A stretch of DNA of 20,948 bases. Origin: JBGTLW01 sp041743835 (GTDB lineage: Bacteria; Planctomycetota; Phycisphaerae; Phycisphaerales; Phycisphaeraceae). Under the pieces are notes generated by a model. It had not been told where the DNA came from. It saw nothing but the letters and a program-made list of their open reading frames with translations, and did not search any database. This document shows, piece after piece, positions 7,595-16,101 of this stretch. The first letter of the stretch is position 1, and each line of letters opens with the position of its first letter. The position numbers were made by a program, and so were the translations under genes. The DNA is taken from positions 1-20,948 of the forward strand of contig JBGTLW010000391.1 in the NCBI GenBank assembly GCA_041743835.1. Direction: 5' to 3'.

Positions 7595-8041
7595 ATGAAC
7601 CGTATCCTCGCCCCGATTGATTTCTCTGACATCACCGACGCGGTCATCGAGCGGGCCGCGGCTCTGGCGAACGCTTTTGGCGGACGAATCTGGTTGATGC
7701 ACGTCGTCCCGCCGGACCCCGAGTTTGTGGGCTACGAGGCCGGGCCACAGTCCGTGCGCGACGCCCAGGCCGAGCGTTACCGCGAGGAGCACCGCCAACT
7801 CCAGGAGCGAGCAGAACAACTGACCGCCAGTGGCGTGTCCTGCGAATCCTTGCTGGTCCGAGGCGTGGTTGTGGACGAAGTACTCGACCACGCGACACGG
7901 CTGAACATCGACACCATCGTGCTCGGGTCTCACGGCCACGGTGCGCTCTACCAACTCCTGCTCGGCAGCTCGACCGAGGCCATCCTGCGCCAATCGCCCT
8001 GCCCCGTGTGCATCATCCCGGCCACGCGTCCGCAATCGTGA
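7595..8041 (+). CDS. Universal stress protein, UspA family
   Basis: This single-domain Usp protein has 148 aa. It begins MNRILAPIDFSD, the usual first strand and loop of the fold. It carries the complete nucleotide-binding signature G-2x-G-9x-G-S at 111-125 (GSHGHGALYQLLLGSS), followed by SPCPVCIIP, so it belongs to the ATP-binding class. It is probably a soluble dimer. The start at 7595 has a strong AAGGAG eight bases upstream. It is 46 bases after rsmJ and may be co-transcribed. Usp proteins act in persistence and stress tolerance, but no specific partner can be named from this context. Confidence 0.92.
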   Translation: MNRILAPIDFSDITDAVIERAAALANAFGGRIWLMHVVPPDPEFVGYEAGPQSVRDAQAERYREEHRQLQERAEQLTASGVSCESLLVRGVVVDEVLDHATRLNIDTIVLGSHGHGALYQLLLGSSTEAILRQSPCPVCIIPATRPQS

Positions 8042-8152
8042 CGTGCCTCCCCATCCGGGTCCCACCTCTTCAAAACGCGGCCTAGTCGCTTGAGATAGCG
8101 GTTTGGCTTAAACTCTGGCGCTTGGTTGTACCGCCCTCCCCCGGAGATATTG

Positions 8153-11100
8153 ATGTCCCGCCGCCTTAACCCGCTCCCACAGCTTGTGCTTGACCGCTTA
8201 AACCTCATCAGCGGCAAGGTTGACCAACTTATCTGGGACCACACGCAGACGCTGGAGGTCTCGGGTTCCGACGTGTTTGAGGATGTCATCGATGCCAAGG
8301 CCGCGGCCAGACTCAAGTACAAGCCTGTGACCGCGGGCGAGTTTTTCGGCAAGCCGGAGAACACCTGGGCCCACCGCTGGTTCAAGCTCCGCATCCCAGC
8401 CGCGAAGCCCGGCGAGCGCGGTAAGCGCTTCCTCCGCTGGGCCAGCCAAGGCGAAACGACCGCGTTCATCGATGGCGTGCCGTGGGCCGGTTTGGACGTG
8501 GGCCACGCGACCTGCCCCCTGCCCGACGCGGCTGCGACCATCTACCTCGACACCGGGACCTGGATCACCGGCATCTGGGTCCCCGGGGCCGAGCGCATCG
8601 GGTGTCACGGCCTGCGGTTCGATGCGGCGGAGCTGTGCATCCGCAACACCACCGCGTGGGACCTCAAGTGGGATATCGACGCGCTCAAGCAGCTTGCGCA
8701 ATTACTGATGAAAGACGACAACGTGGTCACGCCGGGCGTCGGCTTCCACCCGCCGTTTGAATCGGTATCGCCCCTGCTCCGCAAGTTGACACGCCACCTG
8801 GATGAGGCGTGTGACGCGTGGGTGGCGGGTGGTGCCCCCGCGATGCACCGCGCGACACGCGCGATCTTCAAGGACATGCCCGCGGAGCAGTGGCAGCCCA
8901 GTGCCGTGCTGGCTGGCCACGCACACATCGACGTGGTCTGGCTCTGGCCAGAGACCGCGACGCGTCACAAGAACGTCCACAGCTTCGCGTCACAGTTGCG
9001 GATGACCGAGGCGTACCCCGAGATGGTGTTCGTCCACAGCACGCCCGCGGTGTATCGCGCGGTGGCAGAAGACGCGCCGGGCCTGATCCCGCAGATCAAG
9101 GAGCGGATCAAGTCCGGCCAGTGGGAGATCATGGGTGCGTTCGAGGTCGAGCCCGATGTGAACATGCCGGCCGGCGAAGCGCTGGCGCGCAGCGTCGTCT
9201 ATGGCAACCGCTACATCGAAGCGTTCAGCGGCAAGCCGAGCACCGTCTGCTGGATCCCCGACGTGTTCGGCTACAGCAACTGCCTGCCGCAGGTCCTCGC
9301 CCTCGGCGGGGTCACACGCTTCTACACCCAGAAAATGACCTGGTCCAGCGTCACACGCTTCCCGTACACCAGCTTCATCTGGAAGGGCAGCGACGGCCAC
9401 AGCGAGATCACCACCCACCTGGCGACCACCGGATACAACGGCGAGGTCAAACTCGAAGACAACCGCAAAGCACTGAGTCTCCACCAGCAGTGCGATATCC
9501 ACCCCGCATCGCTCATCGGCACGGGCTACGGCGACGGCGGCGGCGGCCCCGCGGAGTTCGTGGCCGAACGCGCGCGACGCTTTAAGAACCTCGCGGGTGC
9601 GCCCAAACACAAGTGGCAGACCAGCGACGCGTTCTTCCGCGACCTGGAGAAGGCCAAAGACAAGTTGCCCGTCTATCAGGGCGAGCTGTATCTCGAGTAT
9701 CACCGTGGCGTGCTCACCTCACAAGCCGAGTTCAAACGGCTGTATCGCGCCTGCGAGACATCGCTGCTGACGCACGAGGCGCTGCGCGTGGTGGATGGCG
9801 GCGAGCCGTTGGGCGAGGCCGCGTGGCTGCGTGTCCTGTTCGGACAGTTCCACGACGCGCTGCCCGGCAGCTCGATCACGCGGGTGTACGACGAGTTGGA
9901 GGCGGAGTATTTGCAGATCCTCGATCGCGAATCGACCGCGGTGAAGTCAGAGCTCGGCAAGGGCGGGCGCAAGGCCGCTGGGCCGGTGGTATTCAACCCG
10001 CTTGCTCAGCCGCGCTGCGTGTTCGTCGATGCGGGCAAAGCGGGCCAGGCTGTGCTGAATCTCCCCGCACTCGGGACCGCGAGGCTCAGCGATGCGGCCC
10101 AAGCCCCGGCGGTCACCGCTTCCACCACACAGCTAGACAATGGCATCGTCAAGGCCAAGTTTAGCGCTAAGGGCCAACTCACCGGGCTGGCTGTCGATGG
10201 CAAGGCGTTGGACATCACCGCGCCTGCGGGCCTGAGCCTGTCGCACGACCAGCCCCACGCCTACGACGCTTGGGAAATCGATCACTACACCTCGAAAACC
10301 GCCCAACCGGTTGCGGACAAGCTCACGCTGAAGCTGACCGAAAGCAGCAAGCTCCGCGCGACGCTCGAAGGCTCAGCCGCCATCGGCAAGAAGAGCCGTG
10401 TAATGCTTCGCTACATCCTCGAAGCCGGCAGCCGGCACCTGAAGGTTGAAGCCCTTATCGATTGGCAGGAAACACAGTCACTGCTCAAGTACCACGTCCC
10501 CACCGGCTACCGTGGACGGTTCGCGACGTTTGGCTGCCCGTTCGGGTCGATCAAGCGGCCACAGGTCCCCGGCGTGCCCGCGGATGAGGCGATGTGGGAG
10601 GTCACGGGCAACCGCTGGGCCGCCGTCCACGACGATGCCGAGCAGGGCTTGGCGCTCATCGCCGAGGCGAAGTACGGGTACTCCTGCTTCGAGGGCGATC
10701 TTGGCCTGTCGCTGCTTAAGTCCGCAAAGCACCCCGACGCTGTCGCCGACATGGGCGAACACACCATCCGCTTTGCGATTGGTCAGCACCACGCCGCGTC
10801 CCGTGATGGTGTCGCCTCCACCGCGTGCGCCGCCGACGCGCTGTACACGCCCGTGGTCATCGCCGAGCAGGGCACGGAACGCACGCCGCCGTTCACGCTC
10901 GAAGGCGTCGGCTCGCTGTGCCCCTCGTGGGTGTGTCCCGCTGAGACGGGTCCGGGCTACGTCATCCGCCTGCACGAGACCGCCGGCACATCAGGCACCC
11001 TGACGCTCAAACTCGCCAAGCCCTCTCGCGGCGTCACGCTGATAGACTTCCGCGAGAAGAAGCTGAGCACCGTGCCACAACCCATCAAGCGCGACGCCAA

Positions 11101-11155
11101 CACCTACGCGATCCCCTACGGCCCATACCAGGTCGTCAGCGTCCGCGTGCGCTAA
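8153..11155 (+). CDS. GH38 alpha-mannosidase
   Basis: This is a 1000-aa glycoside hydrolase family 38 enzyme that releases alpha-linked mannose by a retaining, zinc-dependent mechanism. Zinc ligands are His258 and Asp260 (GHAHIDVVWLWP), Asp370 in WIPDVFGYSNCLPQ (which is also the nucleophile position) and His567 in QFHDALPGSS. The glycine-rich GYGDGGGGP lies at 458-466. The N-terminal about 240 residues form the accessory domain seen in class II bacterial alpha-mannosidases, and the C-terminal half is the beta-sandwich region ending YGPYQVVSVRVR. There is no signal peptide, so it is predicted cytoplasmic and would act on imported oligosaccharides. The ATG at 8153 has GGAG six bases upstream. 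The length fits the family. It ends facing the aldo/keto reductase gene. Confidence 0.95.
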   Translation: MSRRLNPLPQLVLDRLNLISGKVDQLIWDHTQTLEVSGSDVFEDVIDAKAAARLKYKPVTAGEFFGKPENTWAHRWFKLRIPAAKPGERGKRFLRWASQGETTAFIDGVPWAGLDVGHATCPLPDAAATIYLDTGTWITGIWVPGAERIGCHGLRFDAAELCIRNTTAWDLKWDIDALKQLAQLLMKDDNVVTPGVGFHPPFESVSPLLRKLTRHLDEACDAWVAGGAPAMHRATRAIFKDMPAEQWQPSAVLAGHAHIDVVWLWPETATRHKNVHSFASQLRMTEAYPEMVFVHSTPAVYRAVAEDAPGLIPQIKERIKSGQWEIMGAFEVEPDVNMPAGEALARSVVYGNRYIEAFSGKPSTVCWIPDVFGYSNCLPQVLALGGVTRFYTQKMTWSSVTRFPYTSFIWKGSDGHSEITTHLATTGYNGEVKLEDNRKALSLHQQCDIHPASLIGTGYGDGGGGPAEFVAERARRFKNLAGAPKHKWQTSDAFFRDLEKAKDKLPVYQGELYLEYHRGVLTSQAEFKRLYRACETSLLTHEALRVVDGGEPLGEAAWLRVLFGQFHDALPGSSITRVYDELEAEYLQILDRESTAVKSELGKGGRKAAGPVVFNPLAQPRCVFVDAGKAGQAVLNLPALGTARLSDAAQAPAVTASTTQLDNGIVKAKFSAKGQLTGLAVDGKALDITAPAGLSLSHDQPHAYDAWEIDHYTSKTAQPVADKLTLKLTESSKLRATLEGSAAIGKKSRVMLRYILEAGSRHLKVEALIDWQETQSLLKYHVPTGYRGRFATFGCPFGSIKRPQVPGVPADEAMWEVTGNRWAAVHDDAEQGLALIAEAKYGYSCFEGDLGLSLLKSAKHPDAVADMGEHTIRFAIGQHHAASRDGVASTACAADALYTPVVIAEQGTERTPPFTLEGVGSLCPSWVCPAETGPGYVIRLHETAGTSGTLTLKLAKPSRGVTLIDFREKKLSTVPQPIKRDANTYAIPYGPYQVVSVRVR

Positions 11156-11184
11156 CGCAACGGCCTAATCGCATGTGATGAAAT

Positions 11185-11241
11185 AGCCCGGCCGCTACAC
11201 GGGCTTGGCCGGACTCTCGGGCCGCGCGGACGTTGTCCGCG
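11185..11241 (+). terminator. Hairpin pair between convergent genes, possible terminator
   Basis: AGCCCG (11185-11190) pairs with CGGGCT (11200-11205). An alternative overlapping pairing is CCGGCC (11188-11193) with GGCCGG (11207-11212). A second perfect hairpin CGCGGAC-GTT-GTCCGCG occupies 11225-11241 and is followed by TGCTATTT. The position 30-86 bases past the mannosidase stop fits transcription termination, but the U-tract is poor. Confidence 0.4.
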
Positions 11242-11292
11242 TGCTATTTGCGCATGTGACTTGCGACGGTGTGGCGCCGAGATTTGCTGGAT

Positions 11293-12357
11293 TCACCAGC
11301 GGTGCGGATTGGGGCCGAACTTTGCGTCGTAGAACGGTGCGGTCATGCGTCCGGGCGGGGCGACCTTGTCGATGGCCTTGCGGTCGGCCTCGGTGACCTC
11401 GACCCCGATCGCGCCGAGGTTGTCTTGCAATTGCGCCATCGTGCGAGGGCCGATGATGGGGCTGGTGATGCCGGGCTGATGCATCGTCCACGCCAAGGCA
11501 AGCTGGCTGACGGTACAGCCCTTGCTGCTCGCCAGTTCTTCCAGACACTCGACGATGTCGTAGCCCTTGTCCGAGTTGAGCAGCGTGCCTGAGCGGAAGT
11601 GTTTGCCCTCACCAAAGCGGCCATCCTCCGGCGCTGCCCCGCCGCGGCGGTACTTCCCGGTGAGGAAGCCGCCCGCCAAAGGCGACCACGGGATCAGCCC
11701 CAAGCCGTACGTCTGTGCCATGGGGATCAGCTCGCGCTCGATCCTGCGATCCAGCAGGTTGTAGGGCGGCTGCTCGGTGACGAAGCGGTTGAGGCCCAGT
11801 TCTTTCGAGCACCACAGGGCATCGACCACCTGCCACGCGGCAAAGGTTGAGGTCCCGATGTACCGCACCTTGCCGGAGCGGATCAGGTCGTCGAAAGCCC
11901 GGAGCATCTCGTCGGTTGCACAGTCCGGGTGCGGGCGGTGGATCTGGTAGAGGTCGATGTAGTCGGTCTGCATGCGTCGCAGCGATGCGTTGCACTGCTC
12001 GATGATTTGCCTGCGGGAGTTGCCCCACTGGTTCGGGTCGAGCCTGGCGTGCAGCTTCGTGGTGGGCGGGTCGCCCGCGCCTTCCTTGAACATGTTGCCG
12101 TGACACTTGGTGGCCAGCACGATGCGATCGCGGTGGCCGTTGCGTTTGAGCGCTTCGCCGGTGACACGCTCGGACGATCCGGTGGAATAGACGTTGGCGG
12201 TATCGAGGAAATTGATGCCCGCTTCTATGGCACGGTCGATGATGAGGTAGGAGTCCTCCGGCGTGGTCTTGGCTGGGTCGCCGAACATCATGCACCCAAG
12301 ACACAGCGGGCTGACCCGGATGCCGGTCCGGCCGAGGTAACGATACTCAAAGTCCAT
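11293..12357 (-). CDS. Aldo/keto reductase
   Basis: This is a 354-aa NADPH-dependent aldo/keto reductase with a (beta/alpha)8 barrel. It starts MDFEYRYLGRTGIRVSPLCLG, typical of the YghZ/Tas-like bacterial group. The catalytic tetrad is visible: Asp52 and Tyr57 (FLDTANVY), Lys84 (LATKCHG) and His140 (YQIHRPH). The NADPH-binding end is recognisable in GFLTGKY and the later SPIIGPRTMAQLQDNL. The ATG at 12357 has a strong AAAGGAGG seven bases upstream, which decides the start over the frame extending to 12390. It lies 68 bases after the small membrane peptide gene on the same strand. The physiological substrate is not predictable. Confidence 0.94.
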   Translation of the reverse strand: MDFEYRYLGRTGIRVSPLCLGCMMFGDPAKTTPEDSYLIIDRAIEAGINFLDTANVYSTGSSERVTGEALKRNGHRDRIVLATKCHGNMFKEGAGDPPTTKLHARLDPNQWGNSRRQIIEQCNASLRRMQTDYIDLYQIHRPHPDCATDEMLRAFDDLIRSGKVRYIGTSTFAAWQVVDALWCSKELGLNRFVTEQPPYNLLDRRIERELIPMAQTYGLGLIPWSPLAGGFLTGKYRRGGAAPEDGRFGEGKHFRSGTLLNSDKGYDIVECLEELASSKGCTVSQLALAWTMHQPGITSPIIGPRTMAQLQDNLGAIGVEVTEADRKAIDKVAPPGRMTAPFYDAKFGPNPHRW

Positions 12358-12425
12358 CGGATAGCCTCCTTTGGGGTTAAGGCAGGCCATGTTACAGTCA
12401 AATGTGCAGGCCGTGGCTTAAGCGC

Positions 12426-12653
12426 TCAGGCCGCCAGCGGTCGTGCGATACCCAAGGCCTGTGCCGGGGCCGGGCGATGGGGTCCGGGCCAGCCGTGACG
12501 CCCAGAGAGCGGGCGGATCAGCCGTCGCGGCGAGGCCCCCGCGATGAGGTGCCGCAGCCGCCGCCCCATCAGGGTGCGCAGCGCCAGATAAAGGCCAAAC
12601 GCATAGGCAAATAACAGGTAGATCAGGAACACCGCGGACAGGGTTACGAGCAT
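12426..12653 (-). CDS. Small single-pass membrane protein, unknown function
   Basis: This 75-aa peptide starts MLVTLSAVFLIYLLFAYAFG. Residues 1-26 form one hydrophobic membrane segment, followed immediately by the basic stretch RRLRHLIAGASPRRLIR, which predicts a cytoplasmic C-terminus. The tail (50-75) is rich in Pro, Gly and Ala. I do not recognise a family. The ATG at 12653 has GCAGGAG with a seven-base spacer, which supports real translation. The upstream extension to 12704 lacks a ribosome site. It sits between the NeuB-family gene (123 bases upstream) and the aldo/keto reductase (68 bases downstream), all on the minus strand, so the three may share a transcript. Confidence 0.6.
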   Translation of the reverse strand: MLVTLSAVFLIYLLFAYAFGLYLALRTLMGRRLRHLIAGASPRRLIRPLSGRHGWPGPHRPAPAQALGIARPLAA

Positions 12654-12775
12654 GATGCGGCTCCTGCGTGGACGGATAAAGAGACCAAGCCCGCCAATGG
12701 GCATTTATGTTATCGACCCGTCCCCTGCGGATGCGCCAGTTTTTTGATGGCTGTTCCAACGACGTGTTGACACAC

Positions 12776-13846
12776 TCAGGCCAAATCCACGTGATCCTCA
12801 CGCAGCAGATCGTTGCCACGCACCGCCAGGGCCAAAGCCCGGCCGATCAGGCTGTGCAAACGCGATGCGGGGATCCCCGTGCCCGGCCGCTTCACCGTGA
12901 GGTCTCCAGCCGTGAGCACATGCCCCGCAGGAAGGTCGCGGGTGACACAGACGCTCTGCCGCGAAACACGTCGAACATCCCGCTCAACCGGCAACACCCG
13001 CTTCACGGCGGGGCCCATGACCATTTCCGCGTCACGCACTCGGCGGACGTAAGCCGTCAGTTCCTCCGCGTTGAGGCTGGCGGCGTGGTCCGGCCCGGGT
13101 GCGGATTTGTCATGGGTCAAGTGCTTCTCCAGCACCACCGCCCCCGCTGCCACCGCCAGTGCGCCGGTGTCCACTTCGGTGGTGTGGTCTGAATACCCAA
13201 TGGGTACCCCCAGCGCCTCCCGCATGACCGCCAAGGCCCCCAAAGCCGCGTCCTCACGGGCTGTGGGATAGCTTGAAACACAATGCAACAACGCCCCGCC
13301 CGCCATCGGGGATGCGGGGTCCGTAGCCATGGTCCGAAGCATCAGCGCAGCGGGGGTGAGTTCTTCCAGGTCGCATGTGCCGGTGGAAATCAGCATCGGC
13401 CGACCAAGCGTTGCGGCGGCGTCCAGCAACGGCTGGTTGACCGCGTCCGGCGAGGCGATCTTCACCGCATCCACCCCAAGCTCCGCCAAATCCTCGATAT
13501 CACAGGGGCTAAAAGGCGTCGCGATGAAGAGCAGCCCGTGCTGCCGTGCCCGCTCCGCGATCGGCATCAGTTGCGCAACGCCCAGCGCGAGCCCCGCCAG
13601 CAGCCGCCGGGCATCTTCAGCCTTACCCGCCTGATAGGACGCGAGCACGGCCTGGTTCGACAGCAGGCGATCGGGGTGGAACAACTGCACCTTAATCGCA
13701 TCCACCCCAGCGGCCGCAGCCGCATCAACCAGCGACAGCGCGATGTCCAACCGACCGTCGTGGTTCACACCAAGCTCTGCGATGACACCAACCCGTGGTG
13801 CCGAGGTGGCGGTTGCGATCTCGAATAATGAGTGCGGCTGTGTCAT
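12776..13846 (-). CDS. NeuB-family N-acetylneuraminate (sialic acid) synthase-like protein
   Basis: This 356-aa protein has a NeuB TIM-barrel domain and a C-terminal SAF (antifreeze-like) domain. The family condenses phosphoenolpyruvate with an N-acyl amino sugar to make a nonulosonic acid. Motifs: VIAELGVNHDG (21-31), AIKVQLF (50-56), FIATPFS (107-113), KIASPDA (129-135), LISTGT (152-157), HCVSSYPT (188-195), GYSDHT (217-222), EKHLTHDKSAPGPDHAASL (240-258), then SAF at about 295-352 with PAGHVLTAGDL and RPGTGIP. Sequence alone does not separate sialic, legionaminic or pseudaminic acid synthases, and no other pathway gene is nearby. The start is uncertain. ATG 13846 gives normal family length but has G7 touching it. 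ATG 13858 is close by. GTG 13975, with a GGTGAG site upstream, would make 399 aa through the poly-G tract. Confidence 0.9.
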   Translation of the reverse strand: MTQPHSLFEIATATSAPRVGVIAELGVNHDGRLDIALSLVDAAAAAGVDAIKVQLFHPDRLLSNQAVLASYQAGKAEDARRLLAGLALGVAQLMPIAERARQHGLLFIATPFSPCDIEDLAELGVDAVKIASPDAVNQPLLDAAATLGRPMLISTGTCDLEELTPAALMLRTMATDPASPMAGGALLHCVSSYPTAREDAALGALAVMREALGVPIGYSDHTTEVDTGALAVAAGAVVLEKHLTHDKSAPGPDHAASLNAEELTAYVRRVRDAEMVMGPAVKRVLPVERDVRRVSRQSVCVTRDLPAGHVLTAGDLTVKRPGTGIPASRLHSLIGRALALAVRGNDLLREDHVDLA

Positions 13847-13914
13847 CCCCCCCATCATCGGCCACTGCCCCCCCGCAACCCCACACCCCCGCCCCCCCCC
13901 CCCGGAGGCCCCCG
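13847..13914 (-). repeat. Poly-G tracts upstream of neuB-like start (G-quadruplex / slippage-prone)
   Basis: Read on the minus strand, the bases before the likely start hold runs of G5, G12 (13892-13903), G5, G4, G7 (13868-13874) and G7 (13847-13853), the last one touching the ATG. The array fits the G-quadruplex pattern several times over, and the G12 homopolymer is long enough for replication slippage. It also disables any normal Shine-Dalgarno placement at ATG 13846. Confidence 0.7.
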
Positions 13915-13991
13915 CAAACCACCGCAAGTCCTCGGATACCCAGACGCCGGAGTCGCGTACCGTCAAAGCGAACACGCTGATTGCTCACCCG

Positions 13992-15404
13992 TCATGAAAA
14001 AATCTGCTCGCGATGCTCGCACACGTCGCATGGCTGGTGATCGTCGCGCAATCCGCTACAATCCCCCTCCCACGGACCGGGTAGCTCAATGGTAGAGCAT
14101 CGGCCTTTTAAGCCGCTGGTTGCGGGTTCGAGTCCCGCCCCGGTCAATAAAGCTGTAGTGCGCGCGTTGATGATTCTTCGCGAAGCTGTATCAAGTTGCA
14201 TGTCATCACCCGTTTTCCTTTCTTTTTCAAGGGAATCTGTCAACAGCACGCCATCGGCCTGCAACGCAGTATAGCAGCTTCCACCGCCTGACTGCACCGC
14301 ATTCTGCACCGCTTTTTGCACCGCTTTTGCGTAGTCGTCATCACGCACAATGGCGTAATGCTCCAAGGCGACTTTCGGGCTGTTGCCCAGCCACGCGGTC
14401 ACCACGTGGATCGGGAACGAAGCCAGCAATTCCGTCTCCCGGCTGGCCCGCAGGTTCTGGAACAGCTTGGGCCACGGCGTCAGGCCCGCCCGCTTGATGA
14501 GCCGGTGGAAGTGCGTCCGCAGGTTCGTGGTGTTCCGCTGGTCGCCGAGGACATACTCGGCCCCCGACTCGGCCAGCTCGAACGACTCGCGAAGGTGCGG
14601 CATCAACTCGGGGAAGATCGGCACATGGCGGACGCCGCCCCCCGCGTGATGCTCGGTCTTGCTGGCGTGGACGGTGAAGCGGTCCCGGTCCCACAGCACA
14701 TCGGCCCACTTCAGGCGGTTGAGCTCGGACGGCACACGCAGGCCACCGTAGCGTGCCAGGGCGATGATGAGCCGCCACTCGGCACATGGACAGACGCCCA
14801 GAACGCGCTCGATTGTCGGCTGGTCGATGAACTTCTGCCGCTGCCGGTTGGCAGTGACCGCACCGGACAAATGCTCCAGCGGGTTCACTTCGATCAGCCC
14901 TTCACGCTTCACACGCTCCATCATCGAGCGGGTCGTCTGCACTCGCTTCCCGATCGTCGCTGGGGCCAGCTTCCGCGTCTGGGTCATCCACGTCCACCAG
15001 CTATCGGCCCGGCCAGCCGTCAAACGCCGCACATCGAAATCATCACCGAAGAACGCAAGCAGGTCCTTCATGGCCTGCTGGCACACCGTGCGCGTACCTG
15101 GCTTGAATCGCGCCTTGCTCGCCATGAACAACGCCACCGCATCGGCCAGCCTGCACGACGCGCGGGACTCGACCAGCCCGACCGATGCCAGCTTCCCATG
15201 CAGCACGCGGTCAAGGTCACGCACCCACAAGGACAGGTCCCGGCTCATGCCGTGGCCCGTGATGCGGCACGTCAGCAGCTGCTCAACCCGCAGCTTCACC
15301 GACTCGGCCGCTTCGCGCGACATCTTGCCCATGCGGATGCTCCGACGCCTGCCGTCACTGGCGATGAACTGCACCGCACGACGCCCGTTCGGTTGGTTGC
15401 TCAC
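13992..15404 (-). CDS. Tyrosine recombinase / integrase, planctomycete type
   Basis: This 470-aa integrase is predicted to catalyse integration and excision. A SAM-like core-binding domain lies at about 85-185 and the catalytic domain at about 192-372: Arg223 (YGGLRVPSEL), Lys249 (HASKTEHH), Arg319 in FQNLRASRETE (Gln316 where His is usual), Asn341 in AWLGNS (where His or Trp is usual) and nucleophile Tyr350 in LEHYAIV. Residues 360-371 are the tetrapeptide repeat KAVQ-KAVQ-NAVQ type, encoded by a 12-bp DNA repeat. Residues 421-425 (TGAG and flank) are encoded by the attL core. Residues 426-470 come from host DNA antisense to tRNA-Lys and end at 13992. The GTG start overlaps the HTH-gene stop as GTGA, indicating translational coupling. 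The catalytic substitutions look family-typical, so activity is plausible. Confidence 0.92.
   Translation of the reverse strand: MSNQPNGRRAVQFIASDGRRRSIRMGKMSREAAESVKLRVEQLLTCRITGHGMSRDLSLWVRDLDRVLHGKLASVGLVESRASCRLADAVALFMASKARFKPGTRTVCQQAMKDLLAFFGDDFDVRRLTAGRADSWWTWMTQTRKLAPATIGKRVQTTRSMMERVKREGLIEVNPLEHLSGAVTANRQRQKFIDQPTIERVLGVCPCAEWRLIIALARYGGLRVPSELNRLKWADVLWDRDRFTVHASKTEHHAGGGVRHVPIFPELMPHLRESFELAESGAEYVLGDQRNTTNLRTHFHRLIKRAGLTPWPKLFQNLRASRETELLASFPIHVVTAWLGNSPKVALEHYAIVRDDDYAKAVQKAVQNAVQSGGGSCYTALQADGVLLTDSLEKERKTGDDMQLDTASRRIINARTTALLTGAGLEPATSGLKGRCSTIELPGPWEGDCSGLRDDHQPCDVCEHREQIFS
14057..14062 (+). promoter_or_regulatory. -10 element of tRNA-Lys promoter
   Basis: TACAAT (5 of 6 to consensus) ends 12 bases before the tRNA. 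No good -35 hexamer is seen at 16-18 bases upstream, so only the -10 is proposed. Confidence 0.4.
14075..14146 (+). tRNA. tRNA-Lys (anticodon TTT)
   Basis: A complete 72-base cloverleaf. The acceptor is GACCGGG/CCCGGTC (14075-14081/14139-14145) with discriminator A14146. The D-stem is GCTC/GAGC with loop AATGGTA. The anticodon loop CTTTTAA (14105-14111) has TTT at 34-36. The T-stem is GCGGG/CCCGC around TTCGAGT. The 27-43 pair is T-C. CCA is not encoded. The last 14 bases are the attachment core of the adjacent element, so the insertion left the tRNA intact. The integrase frame runs antisense across the whole gene. Confidence 0.96.
14133..14146 (+). repeat. attL core (3' end of tRNA-Lys)
   Basis: TCCCGCCCCGGTCA comprises the last base of the T-loop, the 3' T-stem, the 3' acceptor strand and the discriminator. 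It is repeated exactly at 17212-17225 in the same orientation, and flanking bases diverge at once on the 3' side. Confidence 0.85.
14293..14328 (+). repeat. Three tandem 12-bp repeats, left inner end of element
   Basis: TGCACCGCATTC, TGCACCGCTTTT and TGCACCGCTTTT stand in perfect tandem, 146 bases inside the attL core. The same motif in the same orientation recurs near attR at 17131-17166. In the integrase they encode the (K/N)AVQ repeats. Proposed to be arm-type integrase sites. Confidence 0.75.
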
Positions 15405-15679
15405 GCTGGCGATGGCTCACCCCCTTCCGTCGTGGCTGGCTTCGTGGTGATCGACGCGACCCAAGCACGCAGCACGTCCACCGAGTAACACACTCGCCCG
15501 CCCAGCCAGACATGCGGGACCTGCCCGGCCTTGCGGAGGTTGGCCAGGTGTTCCCGGCTGATGCCCAACGCGGCGGCTGCCTTCCGCTCATCGAGGGCCA
15601 GCACAAGCGGTGCATTTGCGTCAGGGGCCGGAGAAGGCCCGCTATGGCGTTCGATGGTCTCAAGTGGGGTACGGTTCAT
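15401..15679 (-). CDS. HTH (excisionase / AlpA-like) DNA-binding protein
   Basis: This 92-aa protein has a MerR-superfamily helix-turn-helix of the HTH_17/excisionase kind at about 27-76: LALDERKAAAALGISREHLANLRKAGQVPHVWLGGRVCYSVDVLRAWV. The wing residues (VPHVWLGGRVCYS) and the terminal helix are typical. The N-terminal 25 and C-terminal 16 residues look disordered. Its stop overlaps the integrase GTG by four bases, so the two are made together. The role is probably directionality factor (Xis) or regulator of the integrase. The ATG at 15679 has only a poor ribosome site, GGACGTGA, about five bases upstream, so expression may be low. Confidence 0.82.
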   Translation of the reverse strand: MNRTPLETIERHSGPSPAPDANAPLVLALDERKAAAALGISREHLANLRKAGQVPHVWLGGRVCYSVDVLRAWVASITTKPATTEGGEPSPA

Positions 15680-16101
15680 GTTTCACGTCCAAACGCCGCA
15701 GAGGCGATTCTAGGGGCATTGCCACGGTTGCCCGGTTGTTCATTGGTCCAGCCGGGGCGTGGTCCCCGGCTACATTCACGCCCGACCGATACTCCGCTCA
15801 TGCTTCGCTGCGTCCCAGCCGGGTCCCCGCTCACTTCGCCGCCCCGGAGGGAGGCCACGCCCAAAAACCGCGTTTTCGGCCCAAGGCGGCCGAGGATCAG
15901 GTCCAGGGGGGATGTGTGCGCTTTAGGCTCATGTATCAAGATAGACGCGGCGTCGGGATTCTCGCCGGATGATTCCCCACCTGCACACACGCCGGGGGCT
16001 GTCACAGACAAGGCCCCGTACTCGCTCACTCGGGCATTGTCCGAGATAGGTCCCCGAGCAGGTGGGGACCAAGGCACTCCTTCGTGGGCAAGACAGGGGC
16101 G

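Noticed and set aside
14316..15488. Plus-strand 390-codon open frame
   Set aside because: It mirrors the integrase gene, has no family features and no ribosome site.
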